Shown: positions 9,476 through 18,992, counted from the stretch's first letter. The stretch is 64,000 bases of DNA from Janthinobacterium rivuli (GCF_009208735.1 NZ_WFLJ01000017.1:1-64000), one strand, 5' to 3'. Notes: generated by a model from the sequence alone, not told the origin. Made by a program: numbers and translations.

Positions 9476-9519
9476 TGCCCGCCGAACGCAGCCGCAGCCG
9501 CCTTCCGACAGGTCACCCC

Positions 9520-11262
9520 ATGGCATCTTTCACGCTCCACGGCATCCCGGTCTCCCGCGGCATCGCCATTGGCCGCGCGCATCTGCTGGCGCCGGCCGCC
9601 CTTGACGTCAAACATTACCTGGTCGCCCAGGAACAGATCGAAGCCGAAGTCCAGCGCCTGCAAAGCGCCATCGCCACCGTTCACAAGGAACTGCAAACCC
9701 TGTGGAACGAGCTGCCGAAGGATGCGCCCACGGAACTGGGCGCGTTCATCGACGTCCACGCGCTGATCCTGTCCGATCCGATGATTTCCGAAGCGCCGCT
9801 TGACATCATCCGCAAGCGCCACTACAACGCCGAATGGGCGCTGCTCACACAGATCGATGAATTGTCGGCCCAGTTCGACGAAATCGAAGACCCGTACCTG
9901 CGCGAGCGCAAGGCTGACATCCAGCAGGTTGCCGAACGCGTCTTGAAAGTCTTGCTGGGCACCGAGCAGCTGTTGCCCAAGGCGGCCGCCGAAGATGAAT
10001 TGATGGCGCAGATGATCGTCGTCGCGCACGACATCTCGCCGGCCGACATGCTGCAGTTCCGCGACCGCTCCTTCATCGGCTTCATCACCGACGTGGGCGG
10101 GCAGAACTCGCACACGGCCATCGTCGCGCGCAGCCTCGATATCCCGGCCGCCGTCGGCATGTCGCAGGCGTCGATGCTGATCGAGCAGGACGACTGGCTG
10201 ATCATCGACGGCGACGCCGGCGTGGTCATCGCCAACCCCAGTCCCCTGGTGCTGGAACAGTACCGCGAGCGCCAGACGGCCATGCAGCGCGCGCGCAAGA
10301 AGCTGGGCAAGCTGAAAAAGACGCCGGCCGTCACCAAATGCGGCACCCCGATCACTTTGCTGGCGAATATCGAATTGCCCGAGGATTGCGCGTTCGCGCT
10401 GGAGTCGGGCGCCAGCGGCGTGGGCCTGTTCCGCTCCGAATTCCTGTTCATGGGCCGCGCCCACAAGATACCCACCGAGGACGAGCAGTTCGAGGCTTAC
10501 CGCAACACGGTGCAGTCGATGAAAGGGCGCGTGGTGACCATCCGCACGCTCGACATCGGCGCCGACAAGCCGCTCGACCAATCCGACCATACGGCCTTGA
10601 ATCCCGCCCTGGGTTTGCGCGCCATCCGTTACTGCCTGGCCGAGCCGCAGCTGTTTCTGACGCAGCTGCGTGCCATTTTGCGCGCCTCGGCCTTCGGCAA
10701 GGTGCGCATCCTGATTCCCATGCTGGCGCACGCGTTCGAGATCGACCAGTCGCTGGCCATGATCGCGCAAGCGAAGGCCAGCCTGCGCGAGGACGGCGTC
10801 AAGTTCGACGACGCCGTTGAAGTGGGCGCCATGATCGAGATTCCCGCCGCCGCGCTGGCCCTGCCCATGTTCGTCAAGCGCATGGATTTCCTGTCGATCG
10901 GCACGAATGACCTGATCCAGTACACCTTGGCCATCGACCGCGTCGATTATGAGGTGGCGCATTTGTACAATCCGCTGCATCCGGCCGTGCTGCAACTGAT
11001 CTCCATGACGATCGCCGCCGGCCACAAGGCGGGCATCGACGTGGCCGTGTGCGGCGAAATGGCGGGCGACGTGAAGCTCACGCGCTTGCTGCTGGGTATG
11101 GGACTGCGCGAGTTTTCCATGCATCCGGCCCAGCTGTTGGCGGTCAAGCAAGAGATCCTGAACAGCGATCTGGGCCTGATTGCGCCACAAATGCGCAAAA
11201 TTATGCGTTCCATGGAACCAAATGTGATCGCGGAAGCTGTCCGGCAACTGCAGCTCATGTAA
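9520..11262 (+). CDS. ptsI: PTS enzyme I (phosphoenolpyruvate-protein phosphotransferase)
   Basis: The chosen ATG at 9520 gives 580 residues and the family N-terminus MASFTLHGIPVSRGIAIGRA. An upstream ATG at 9475 overlaps the ptsH stop codon and would add 15 residues; translational coupling makes it a real alternative. The phospho-histidine lies at about residue 198 in GGQNSHTAIVARSL. The C-terminal PEP-binding barrel shows SGVGLFRSEFLFM, RTLDIGADKP and DFLSIGTNDLIQYTLA, then the active CGEMAGD. EI starts the relay PEP to EI to HPr to EIIA-Man. Confidence 0.95.
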   Translation: MASFTLHGIPVSRGIAIGRAHLLAPAALDVKHYLVAQEQIEAEVQRLQSAIATVHKELQTLWNELPKDAPTELGAFIDVHALILSDPMISEAPLDIIRKRHYNAEWALLTQIDELSAQFDEIEDPYLRERKADIQQVAERVLKVLLGTEQLLPKAAAEDELMAQMIVVAHDISPADMLQFRDRSFIGFITDVGGQNSHTAIVARSLDIPAAVGMSQASMLIEQDDWLIIDGDAGVVIANPSPLVLEQYRERQTAMQRARKKLGKLKKTPAVTKCGTPITLLANIELPEDCAFALESGASGVGLFRSEFLFMGRAHKIPTEDEQFEAYRNTVQSMKGRVVTIRTLDIGADKPLDQSDHTALNPALGLRAIRYCLAEPQLFLTQLRAILRASAFGKVRILIPMLAHAFEIDQSLAMIAQAKASLREDGVKFDDAVEVGAMIEIPAAALALPMFVKRMDFLSIGTNDLIQYTLAIDRVDYEVAHLYNPLHPAVLQLISMTIAAGHKAGIDVAVCGEMAGDVKLTRLLLGMGLREFSMHPAQLLAVKQEILNSDLGLIAPQMRKIMRSMEPNVIAEAVRQLQLM

Positions 11263-11277
11263 ACTGTCACCTTATCG

Positions 11278-11318
11278 GCATCAGGACACATCGCGCGCGG
11301 CAAGATGTGTCCTGATGC
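11278..11318 (+). promoter_or_regulatory. Long perfect hairpin in the ptsI-metX interval
   Basis: GCATCAGGACACATC (11278-11292) and GATGTGTCCTGATGC (11304-11318) are exact reverse complements separated by 11 nt. This gives a 15-bp stem without mismatch. No T-run follows, so it is not a classic terminator. It lies 80 bp before metX. Two smaller inverted repeats follow: TGCAGC/GCTGCA at 11325-11351 and GGCCC/GGGCC at 11360-11372. It may be the ptsI 3' end, a metX leader element or a protein-binding dyad. Confidence 0.6.
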
Positions 11319-11397
11319 TAAAGTTGCAGCACCTATCATCGCGGCGCTGCATCGACCATGGCCCGTGGGGCCGCCCCCCTTTTATAAACCGACACAC

Positions 11398-12597
11398 ATG
11401 TCATCCATTGGAATCGTTTCGCCGCAAACCATGTATTTTGCGCAACCCCTGCAGCTGCAAAGCGGAGCATCGCTGCGGGACTATATGTTGATGTATGAAA
11501 CCTACGGCACCCTGAACGCCGACAAATCGAACGCGGTGCTGGTCTGCCACGCCCTGAACGCCTCGCACCACGTGGCCGGCGTGTATGCCGACGAGCCGAA
11601 AAGCACGGGCTGGTGGGACAATATGGTCGGTCCCGGCAAGCCGCTCGACACCAACAAATTCTTCGTCATCGGCGTCAACAACCTGGGCTCCTGCTTCGGC
11701 TCGACGGGCCCCATGCACACCAATCCGGCCACCGGCAAGCCGTATGGCGCCTCTTTCCCCGTCGTCACGGTGGAAGACTGGGTCAGCGCGCAGGCGCGCC
11801 TGGCCGATGAACTGGGCATCACCCAGTTCGCCGCCGTGATGGGAGGCTCGCTGGGCGGCATGCAGGCGCTGGCGTGGAGCATCATGTTCCCCGAGCGCTT
11901 GCGCCACTGCGTGGTGATCGCCTCGACGGCCAAGCTGTCGGCGCAAAACATCGCCTTCAACGACGTGGCGCGCCAGGCCATCCTGTCCGACCCCGATTAC
12001 CATGGCGGCGACTTCTATGCCCATGGCGTGGTGCCGAAGAACGGCTTGCGCGTGGCGCGCATGGTGGGCCACATCACGTATCTGTCGAATGACGACATGG
12101 CCGAAAAATTCGGCCGCAAGCTGCGCGACGCGGCGCAGACGGGCGATTACAAATTCGGCTTCGGCATCGATTTCGAGATCGAATCGTACCTGCGCTACCA
12201 GGGCGACAAGTTCTCCGAATACTTCGACGCCAACACGTATTTATTGATCACCAAGGCGCTCGATTATTTCGATCCGGCGCGCGCGCATGGCGGCGACCTG
12301 GCCAAGGCCCTGTCGGGCACGAAGGCCAAGTTCTTCCTCGCCTCGTTCTCCACCGACTGGCGCTTCTCGCCCGAGCGCAGCCGCGAAATCGTTGAGGCGC
12401 TCGTCTGCAACCGCCGCCAGGTCACGTATGCGGAAATCGACGCGCCGCACGGCCACGACGCCTTCCTGCTGGAAGATGCGCGCTACATGAACATGGTGCG
12501 CGCCTATTATGGCCAGGTATGGAACGACATCGGGGCGGGCTTGCCCGCTCCTGCACAGCACACCGCCGTCCACCAGGGCGCGAAGGAGACCGCATGA
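11398..12597 (+). CDS. metX: Homoserine O-acyltransferase MetX
   Basis: The start at 11398 gives 399 residues beginning [20 protein letters not shown]; a longer frame from 11305 would read through the leader repeats. It is an alpha/beta hydrolase with nucleophile Ser151 in [12 protein letters not shown], the Asp region ASFSTDWRF, and the final His in [10 protein letters not shown]. MetX acylates homoserine in the methionine pathway. The donor (acetyl- or succinyl-CoA) cannot be settled by eye, and many proteobacterial MetX enzymes use succinyl-CoA. No clear ribosome-binding site precedes the start. metW overlaps the 3' end by 4 bp. Confidence 0.93.
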   Translation: MSSIGIVSPQTMYFAQPLQLQSGASLRDYMLMYETYGTLNADKSNAVLVCHALNASHHVAGVYADEPKSTGWWDNMVGPGKPLDTNKFFVIGVNNLGSCFGSTGPMHTNPATGKPYGASFPVVTVEDWVSAQARLADELGITQFAAVMGGSLGGMQALAWSIMFPERLRHCVVIASTAKLSAQNIAFNDVARQAILSDPDYHGGDFYAHGVVPKNGLRVARMVGHITYLSNDDMAEKFGRKLRDAAQTGDYKFGFGIDFEIESYLRYQGDKFSEYFDANTYLLITKALDYFDPARAHGGDLAKALSGTKAKFFLASFSTDWRFSPERSREIVEALVCNRRQVTYAEIDAPHGHDAFLLEDARYMNMVRAYYGQVWNDIGAGLPAPAQHTAVHQGAKETA

Positions 12598-13205
12598 CTT
12601 TTGACGAATTGAGCGCGCTGCGCCCCGACCTGGCCTTCATCGCCCACTGGGTGCCGAACAACGCGCACGTGCTGGACGTGGGCTGCGGCGAAGGCGTGAT
12701 GCTGCAGTACCTGCAAAGCGACAAGGAGTGCAGCGGCTATGGCATCGAGATCGCCGACGACAAGGTGCTGGCCAGCACCCAGCGCGGCGTGAACGTGATC
12801 CAGCAGGACATGGAAAAGGGCCTGGCCATCTTTGGCGACAACAGCTTCGACACGGTGCTGTGCCTGTCGTCGCTGCAGATGATGAAACAGGTCGAGCCGC
12901 TGCTGCGCGACATCGTGCGCGTGGGTGCCGAGGCCATCGTCTCGTTCCCCAACTTCGCCTACTGGCCGCACCGCGTGGCGCTGCTGAAAGGCCGCATGCC
13001 CGTGTCGAAATCGCTGCCCTACCAATGGTACGACACGCCCAACGTGCGCTGCGCCACCATCAACGACTTCCGCGAGCTGGCCGAGGAATGCGGCCTGGAA
13101 GTGATCGAATGCGTGGCCCTGGCCGAAGGCAAGATGGTCTCCGTGCTGCCCAACCTGCGCGGCGACCTGGCCGTCTTCCGCCTGCGTAAAAAAGCGGTGC
13201 ATTGA
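12594..13205 (+). CDS. metW: Methionine biosynthesis protein MetW
   Basis: The 203-residue protein is a class I methyltransferase-fold protein with the SAM-binding motif [12 protein letters not shown] and the later acidic segment [13 protein letters not shown]. MetW is nearly always paired with metX in proteobacteria and is reported to be needed for MetX activity rather than to act as a proven methyltransferase. ATGA overlap with metX and TGATG overlap with the next gene show tight translational coupling. GAAGGAG lies upstream of the start. Confidence 0.92.
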   Translation: MTFDELSALRPDLAFIAHWVPNNAHVLDVGCGEGVMLQYLQSDKECSGYGIEIADDKVLASTQRGVNVIQQDMEKGLAIFGDNSFDTVLCLSSLQMMKQVEPLLRDIVRVGAEAIVSFPNFAYWPHRVALLKGRMPVSKSLPYQWYDTPNVRCATINDFRELAEECGLEVIECVALAEGKMVSVLPNLRGDLAVFRLRKKAVH

Positions 13206-14464
13206 TGAGCACAAGCCCGGCGCCTGGCTGGCGCTCCTATGCCAACGGCCGCATGCTGGCCGTGCTGGTGCTGGGCTTCAGTTCCGGCCTGCCCCTGTTC
13301 ATCCTGCTGTACCTGCTGCAGGCATGGCTGGCCAAGTCGGGCCTGAACGTCAAGGCGCTGGGGCTGTTCGCCCTGGTGCAGTTCCCGTATATCTGGAAAT
13401 TCCTGTGGGCGCCCCTGATGGACCGCTACCGCATACTGGGCCTGGGACGCCGGCGCGGCTGGATGGCGGCTACGCAAGTGGCGCTGTTCTTTTCCATCGG
13501 CGCCATGGGCATGCTCGATCCGCTCACGCAGATCGGCCTGATCGCGGCGGCCGCCGGCGGCGTCGCCTTCCTGTCGGCCAGCCAGGACATCGTCATCGAC
13601 GCCTACCGGCGCGAAATCCTCAGTGACAACGAGCAGGGCCTGGGCGCCGCCGTCATCGTCAACGCGTACAAGGTGGCGGGCATGGTGCCGGGCGCGCTGT
13701 CGCTGATCCTGGCCGACCGCATGCCATGGCAGCCCGTGTTCTGGATCACGGCCGCCTTCATGCTGCCGGGCCTCGTCTGCACCCTGCTGATCAGGGAACC
13801 CACCGTGTACGGCTCGCCACCGAAGACCATGCGCGAAGCGATCATTCTGCCGTTCCAGGAGTTCATCGCGCGCGATGGTTGGCGTAACGCAATGTGGATC
13901 CTCGCCTTTGTATTACTCTACAAAATCGGCGACAGCATGGCCACGGCGCTGGCGACGAAGTTTTATCTCGACCTGGGTTTTAGCATGACGCAGATCGGCC
14001 TGGCCGCCAATACCACGGGTTTCTGGGCCAGCCTGGCCGGCGGCGTGGTGGGCGGCGTGTGGATGCTCAAGCTGGGCATCAACCGGGGCCTGTGGGTGTT
14101 CGGCGCGCTGCAGGCGATCGCGATTCTCGGCTTTGCCTGGCTGGCGCAGGTGGGACCGAACACCATGCTATTGAGCGCCGTGATCGGTTTTGAAGCCTTC
14201 GCCAGCCTGGGCCTGGGTGCGGCCGCCTTTGTCGCGTTCCTGTCGCGCACCACGGACCCGCGCTACACGGCCACGCAATATGCCTTGTTTTCCAGCCTGA
14301 GCGCCGTGCCGCGCACCCTGATCAACGCCTCGGTGGGCTTCTTGGTCGCGGAGCTGGGCTGGTTTTCGTTTTTCATCGTGTGCTTCTTCCTGGCTTTCCC
14401 GGCCATGATGATGCTGCCTAAAATCGCTCCATGGAGGTCTGCCAATGGCACCAATATCCCTTAA
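13205..14464 (+). CDS. ampG: AmpG-like MFS transporter (muropeptide permease)
   Basis: The 419-residue inner-membrane protein has about 12 hydrophobic helices. The start ATG at 13205 overlaps the metW stop. The N-terminus contains VLVLGFSSGLPLFILLYLLQAWL and the MFS loop APLMDRY, both typical of AmpG. AmpG imports GlcNAc-anhydroMurNAc-peptides for peptidoglycan recycling, which also feeds beta-lactamase induction in bacteria with ampR/ampC. The substrate is inferred from the family. The 3' end overlaps the next gene by 20 bp. Confidence 0.85.
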   Translation: MSTSPAPGWRSYANGRMLAVLVLGFSSGLPLFILLYLLQAWLAKSGLNVKALGLFALVQFPYIWKFLWAPLMDRYRILGLGRRRGWMAATQVALFFSIGAMGMLDPLTQIGLIAAAAGGVAFLSASQDIVIDAYRREILSDNEQGLGAAVIVNAYKVAGMVPGALSLILADRMPWQPVFWITAAFMLPGLVCTLLIREPTVYGSPPKTMREAIILPFQEFIARDGWRNAMWILAFVLLYKIGDSMATALATKFYLDLGFSMTQIGLAANTTGFWASLAGGVVGGVWMLKLGINRGLWVFGALQAIAILGFAWLAQVGPNTMLLSAVIGFEAFASLGLGAAAFVAFLSRTTDPRYTATQYALFSSLSAVPRTLINASVGFLVAELGWFSFFIVCFFLAFPAMMMLPKIAPWRSANGTNIP

Positions 14465-15347
14465 ACGTTACACCGTCCTGGCCAGCCTGTGCGCGGCCAC
14501 CGCGCTGGCGCCGCTGTCCGTCCACGCCCAGCAGGCGACGGTACAGGATGGCATCAAGGTGCGTCCCTTGTCGACCACGCGCATCTTTGCCGGCGGCGCC
14601 GATTTCAATGCACAATCGAAGCAGCAATATACGCAGCTGGTCAACGAAGCGAAGGAAAAAAATGCGCTGGTGCCCGACAGCGACCCGCAAGTGAAACGCC
14701 TGCGCGCCATCGCCCAGCGCATCATCCCGTTCGCCACGCGCTGGAACGAGGCGGCGGCCAGCTGGAACTGGCAGATCAACCTGCTCAACTCGGACGAGGT
14801 CAACGCCTTCTGCATGCCGGGCGGGCAGATCGCTTTTTATAGCGGCATCATCACCAAGCTGAATCTGACCGACGATGAAGTGGCCGTCGTCATGGGCCAT
14901 GAAATCTCGCACGCCTTGCGCGAGCACTCGCAGGCGCAGGCAGGCAAGGGCAATCTGGCCGCCGTTGGCGCCAAGCTGGCCGGCGCCGGCCTGTCGGCCT
15001 GGCTCGGCGTCGATCCGAATCTGACCAGCACCGCCACGAATATGGCGGCCAAGGGCGTGATGCTGAAGTTCTCGCGCGACGATGAACGCGAGGCGGACCT
15101 GATCGGCATGGACCTGGCCGCGCGCGCCGGTTTCGACCCGCGCGCCGGCGTGGTGCTATGGCAGAAGATGGCGGCGGTCAGCAAGGGCGCGCCGCCGGAA
15201 TTCCTCTCGACGCACCCGTCGGGCAGCGACCGCATCTCGCAGATGAACAGCCATATGGCACAAGTGCTGCCCCTGTACGCGCGCAGCAAGGGCGTCAGCG
15301 TCGAGGCTTTGCCGCCTTACCGCAGCAACGCCGTCGCGCAGCGCTAG
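14445..15347 (+). CDS. M48 family metallopeptidase, secreted
   Basis: The 300-residue protein has a Sec signal peptide (MAPISLKRYTVLASLCAATA, cleavage near VHAQ, residue 28). It carries the zinc motif HEISH at residues 152-156 with the third ligand in DDEREADLIGMDLAARAGFDP. Flanking NAFCMPGGQIAFYSGI is typical of the BepA/LoiP-like branch of M48. These periplasmic proteases act in outer-membrane quality control; a tetratricopeptide domain like that of BepA is absent, so it is closer to the short type. Its start lies inside ampG and is preceded by GGAGG, so translation is probably coupled. Confidence 0.9.
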   Translation: MAPISLKRYTVLASLCAATALAPLSVHAQQATVQDGIKVRPLSTTRIFAGGADFNAQSKQQYTQLVNEAKEKNALVPDSDPQVKRLRAIAQRIIPFATRWNEAAASWNWQINLLNSDEVNAFCMPGGQIAFYSGIITKLNLTDDEVAVVMGHEISHALREHSQAQAGKGNLAAVGAKLAGAGLSAWLGVDPNLTSTATNMAAKGVMLKFSRDDEREADLIGMDLAARAGFDPRAGVVLWQKMAAVSKGAPPEFLSTHPSGSDRISQMNSHMAQVLPLYARSKGVSVEALPPYRSNAVAQR

Positions 15348-15348
15348 G

Positions 15349-16248
15349 ATGTCCAGCCGTCACCTTGCCGCACCCTTGCCCATGCGCGACGGCGTGGCGC
15401 CAAGCTACCTGTGGCTGCCGGAAGGGCAGTGGCCCGACATGCTGTCGTTTCTGCTCGAACGCTATCCGCAGATCAGCGCCGCGCAATGGCAGGACCGCAT
15501 GGCGCGCGGCGAAGTGGTGAACGGCGACGGTGCCGTGCTGGCGCCCGACAGCGCATACCGGCGCGGCATGCGCATTTTTTACTACCGCGAGCTGGAACGC
15601 GAAACGCCGATCCCGTTCCAGGAAGAGATACTGTTCCAGGACGAGCACCTGGTGGTGGTCGACAAGCCGCACTTTCTGCCCATGACGCCGGGCGGGCGCT
15701 TCGTGCAGGAGACCCTGCTGACGCGTTTGAAGAAAAACCTGGACTGCGCCGAGCTGACGCCCATCCACCGCCTCGACCGCGAGACGGCCGGCGTGGTGAT
15801 TTTCTCGCGCCAGGTCGCCAGCCGTGGCGCCTACCAGTCGCTGTTCCAGCGCCGCGAAGTGCGCAAGACGTACGAGGCGCTGGCGCCGCGCCTGACTGGC
15901 CGCGATTTTCCATTCACCTATCGCAGCCGCATGGTCGAGGGAGCGCAGTTTTTTCTCATGCGCGAGGAAGAGGGCGAGCCGAACTCGGAAACCATCATCG
16001 ACGTGATCGAAGAACGCGGCGACGTGTGCCTGTATCGGCTGCAGCCGCACACGGGGCGCAAGCACCAGCTGCGCGTGCACCTGGCCGCGCTGGGCATCCC
16101 CATTGTCAACGATGCGTTTTATCCGGTGGCCCTGCCGTGCAAGGAAGACGACATGGCGCACCCGCTGCAGTTGCTGGCGCGCGCCATCGATTTCACGGAC
16201 CCGTTGAGCGGCGCGCCGCGCCATTTTGAAAGCCGGCGCAGCCTGTAA
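15349..16248 (+). CDS. RluA-family pseudouridine synthase
   Basis: The 299-residue protein has the catalytic motif HRLDRETAGVVIFS with Asp143, the segment LVVVDKPHFLPMTPGG and the RNA-binding end TGRKHQLRVHLAALG. It isomerises uridine to pseudouridine in rRNA or tRNA; the target site cannot be told from sequence. It starts 1 nt after the stop of the M48 gene. It ends six bases before the convergent xth gene. Confidence 0.88.
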   Translation: MSSRHLAAPLPMRDGVAPSYLWLPEGQWPDMLSFLLERYPQISAAQWQDRMARGEVVNGDGAVLAPDSAYRRGMRIFYYRELERETPIPFQEEILFQDEHLVVVDKPHFLPMTPGGRFVQETLLTRLKKNLDCAELTPIHRLDRETAGVVIFSRQVASRGAYQSLFQRREVRKTYEALAPRLTGRDFPFTYRSRMVEGAQFFLMREEEGEPNSETIIDVIEERGDVCLYRLQPHTGRKHQLRVHLAALGIPIVNDAFYPVALPCKEDDMAHPLQLLARAIDFTDPLSGAPRHFESRRSL

Positions 16249-16254
16249 CGGTGC

Positions 16255-17031
16255 TTAGGCCTTGAGCGTGTAATCGATGATCAGAGGCGCATGGTCGGAG
16301 AAGCGCTCGTCCTTGTAGACGCTGACCGTGTGCGCCTGGGCCGCGATGCCGGGCGTGGCGACGTGGTAGTCGATGCGCCAGCCCACGTTCTTCGCGTAGG
16401 CTTGTCCGCGGTTGCTCCACCACGTGTACTGGTCTTCGCGCTTGTCCAGGCCGCGGTGCACGTCGACGAAGCCCACTTCGTCGAAGACGCGCGTCAGCCA
16501 CGCGCGCTCTTCCGGCAGGAAGCCGGAATTCTTCTTGTTGCCCTTCCAGTTTTTCAGGTCGATTTCGTGGTGGGCGATGTTCCAGTCGCCGCAGATGACC
16601 ACTTCGCGGCCCAGCGCCTTCAATTCCAGCAAATGCGGCAGGAACAGTTCCATGAAGCGGAACTTGGCTTCCTGGCGCTCCGGGCCGGACGAACCGGACG
16701 GGCAGTACACGGAAATGACGGACAGGTTGCCAAAATCACAGCGCACGTAGCGGCCTTCGGCATCGAATTCGGGGCTGCCGAAGCCGATATGCACGGCGTC
16801 CGGTTCGACCTTGCTGTACACGCCCGTGCCGGAATAGCCTTTTTTCTCGGCGTAGTGGAAATGGCCGTGATAGCCGTGCGGGTTGAGGAATTCCGGCGTC
16901 ATGTCGGGCAACTGCGCCTTCAATTCCTGCACGCAGATGAAATCGGCCGTCTGCGTGCCCATCCAGTTGAAGAAGCCTTTTTTGGCGGCGGAACGGATGC
17001 CGTTCAGGTTGGCGGAGATAATTTTTGGCAT
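16255..17031 (-). CDS. xth: Exodeoxyribonuclease III
   Basis: This 258-residue endonuclease/exonuclease/phosphatase-fold enzyme begins [19 protein letters not shown]. Catalytic marks are the metal-binding Glu in CVQELKAQ, the [12 protein letters not shown] block, [12 protein letters not shown] and the final [10 protein letters not shown]. It cleaves at abasic sites and degrades DNA 3' ends in base-excision repair. The length is standard. It is transcribed divergently from pyrE, with about 110 bp between the starts. Confidence 0.93.
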   Translation of the reverse strand: MPKIISANLNGIRSAAKKGFFNWMGTQTADFICVQELKAQLPDMTPEFLNPHGYHGHFHYAEKKGYSGTGVYSKVEPDAVHIGFGSPEFDAEGRYVRCDFGNLSVISVYCPSGSSGPERQEAKFRFMELFLPHLLELKALGREVVICGDWNIAHHEIDLKNWKGNKKNSGFLPEERAWLTRVFDEVGFVDVHRGLDKREDQYTWWSNRGQAYAKNVGWRIDYHVATPGIAAQAHTVSVYKDERFSDHAPLIIDYTLKA

Positions 17032-17139
17032 AGGTCTAGAGTGAAAGGGCGCTGGCCGGGGCCGACAGGCGCGGCATGGCGATTGTCTCGCCGGTGCGCG
17101 CGGATTAAAATACAGGCACTTTTAAAAAATGAGGCTAAT

Positions 17140-17802
17140 GTGAATAATTTACGCCAGCAGTTTATCGCGTTTTCAGTATCCAAGGGAGTCTTGCGGTTCG
17201 GCGAGTTCACCACCAAGGCCGGGCGCCAGTCGCCGTACTTCTTCAATGCGGGCCTGTTCCATGACGGCGCCACCCTGGCCGAGCTGGCGCAGTTCTACGC
17301 GCAGACCCTGCTCGACTCGGGCGTCGAATTCGACATGCTGTTCGGTCCCGCCTACAAGGGCATCACCCTGGCGTCGGCCACCGCCGTGGCGCTGGCCGGC
17401 AAGGGCCGCAACACCTCGTTCGCCTTCAACCGCAAGGAAGCCAAGGATCATGGCGAAGGCGGCACCATCGTCGGCGCCAAATTGCATGGCAAAGTCGTCA
17501 TCATTGATGATGTGATCTCGGCCGGCACCTCGGTGCGCGAATCGGTGGACATGATCCGCGCCGCCGGCGCCGAGCCATGCGCCGTGCTGATCGCGCTGGA
17601 CCGCATGGAGCGCTCGGGCCCGGACGGCCAGCTGTCGCCAAGTTCGGCCGTGCAGGAAGTGTCGAAACAGTATGGCATTCCCGTCATCTCGATCGGCAAC
17701 CTGGACGACTTGTTCGGCTACCTGAACGGCGCCGGCGCCGATCCGGAACTGCTGCAATATAAGGATGCAGTTTCCGCGTATCGCGCCAAGTATGGCATTT
17801 AA
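17140..17802 (+). CDS. pyrE: Orotate phosphoribosyltransferase
   Basis: The GTG start at 17140 is chosen because GAGG stands 5 nt upstream and the product (220 residues, [20 protein letters not shown]) has PyrE length; the open frame extends far upstream into xth without meaning. Visible sites are [24 protein letters not shown] and the PRPP loop [16 protein letters not shown]. It forms orotidine monophosphate from orotate and PRPP. The gene stands alone. Confidence 0.94.
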   Translation: MNNLRQQFIAFSVSKGVLRFGEFTTKAGRQSPYFFNAGLFHDGATLAELAQFYAQTLLDSGVEFDMLFGPAYKGITLASATAVALAGKGRNTSFAFNRKEAKDHGEGGTIVGAKLHGKVVIIDDVISAGTSVRESVDMIRAAGAEPCAVLIALDRMERSGPDGQLSPSSAVQEVSKQYGIPVISIGNLDDLFGYLNGAGADPELLQYKDAVSAYRAKYGI

Positions 17803-17877
17803 AGCGCCCATGGCGGCGTTGCGGCGCGTTGCCGCACTAGCGTGCTGTCTGCCGCGCCGCGCCTTGCCCTGAGCACT

Positions 17878-18123
17878 TTAAATCGTTTTGTCTTCCAGCA
17901 GCGCCCGCAACCGCGGGTCGCTGCAGGCGGCGCCAGCTTGCGGATGACATTGCAACAGCCTGCGCAGCAGCGCGCCGCCGATGCCGCGCCGCCGGAACGG
18001 CGGTTTCACGAACAGCATGTTCACCGTCACGTCATCGGCGTGTCGGCTGATGTCGAGCATGGCCACCTGCTGGCCGTCGATCCACGCGCACAGCGCGCTG
18101 TCCCCTTGCCAGTCTATTCGCAT
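17878..18123 (-). CDS. Small GNAT-type N-acetyltransferase domain protein
   Basis: The 81-residue product starts at the ATG at 18123, which overlaps the stop of the TauE-like gene (TGATG). It holds only the core GNAT motif A: VNMLFVKPPFRRRGIGGALLRRLLQ, with the acetyl-CoA loop RRRGIGG. Full GNAT enzymes usually have 140 residues or more, so this is either a mini-GNAT or a shortened remnant. Translational coupling to the transporter argues that it is expressed. The substrate is unknown. Confidence 0.6.
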   Translation of the reverse strand: MRIDWQGDSALCAWIDGQQVAMLDISRHADDVTVNMLFVKPPFRRRGIGGALLRRLLQCHPQAGAACSDPRLRALLEDKTI

Positions 18124-18866
18124 CACGCCAGCCATGGTGTGAGCGCCGCATGCAGGCCCAGGGCGAACAGGCCGATAAAAAAGCAGCGCTTGAATACCAG
18201 CTGCGCGATGCGCCCGCGCAACCATTGACCGGCCAGCATGCCGGCCAGCGCCGGCAGCAGCGCATACGCGGAAGCGCCGGCCGCACCGAGGCTGAAGTCG
18301 CCGTGCAGGGCCAGGCTGGCCGCCAGCGCCACGGTCGACGCCGTAAATGCCAGTCCCAGCGCCTGCACCAGCGCATCGCGCGCCAGGCCCAGTCCCTGCA
18401 GATACGGCACGGCGGGGATCACGAAGACGCCCGTGGCGGCCGTCACCAGTCCCGTCACCGCGCCCGCCACGGGCCCCAGCCACGCTTCGTGCCGCGCCGG
18501 CACGCGCAACTGCAGCGAGAACAATCCCGCCAGCGCATACAACATCAGCGCCACGCCCAGCGTGACGACGGCCCAGGCGCCGCTGTCGCTCGGCAGCAGG
18601 GCGCCGCCGGCCAGGGTGCCCGCCATGACGGTGGCCAGCATGGGCCACAAACGCGGCAGCAGTGCGCGCAGGCCGGGGCCGGCCGCCAGTTGCCATACGT
18701 TCGTCACCATCGAAGGCACGATCAAGAGGGCCGCCGCCTGCACGGGCGGCATGACGAGGCTCAGCGTACCCATGGCCACCGTTGGCAGTCCCAGACCGAC
18801 TACGCCCTTGACGAAGCCAGCGACGAGGAAGCTGGCGCCGACGGCCAGCAGGAATGACGTCTCCAT
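18123..18866 (-). CDS. Sulfite exporter TauE/SafE family membrane protein
   Basis: This 247-residue inner-membrane protein has about eight hydrophobic helices. The start at 18866 (METSFLLAVGASFLVAGFVK) follows an AGAAAAG site; the longer frame to 19631 is antisense to the LysR gene. GVVGLGLPTVAMG and the second-half repeat TGLVTAATGVFVIPAVPYLQ match the two TauE/SafE half-domains. The family exports sulfite, sulfoacetate or other organosulfur anions; the substrate here is unknown. It is divergent from the LysR gene at 18993, its likely regulator. Confidence 0.85.
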   Translation of the reverse strand: METSFLLAVGASFLVAGFVKGVVGLGLPTVAMGTLSLVMPPVQAAALLIVPSMVTNVWQLAAGPGLRALLPRLWPMLATVMAGTLAGGALLPSDSGAWAVVTLGVALMLYALAGLFSLQLRVPARHEAWLGPVAGAVTGLVTAATGVFVIPAVPYLQGLGLARDALVQALGLAFTASTVALAASLALHGDFSLGAAGASAYALLPALAGMLAGQWLRGRIAQLVFKRCFFIGLFALGLHAALTPWLA

Positions 18867-18992
18867 CTTTTCTATTCCGCAGTGATTTTGCGTGGATTCT
18901 GCGCTTGCCCGTGACTTTCGCCAAGGTGGATTATTTTGAGTCAGCCTAAGGAATGGACGAAGGCTGATAAGATGGCGGAAAGGAGAGCCGCC

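Noticed and set aside
9211-11247. Long minus-strand open frame opposite ptsH-ptsI
   Set aside because: It mirrors the codon bias of ptsI. It has no recognisable protein motif or ribosome-binding site.
11263-11397. SAM-II or SAH riboswitch before metX
   Set aside because: The leader has a strong hairpin, but I could not align it to the conserved core of either class. It is recorded as an unassigned structure instead.
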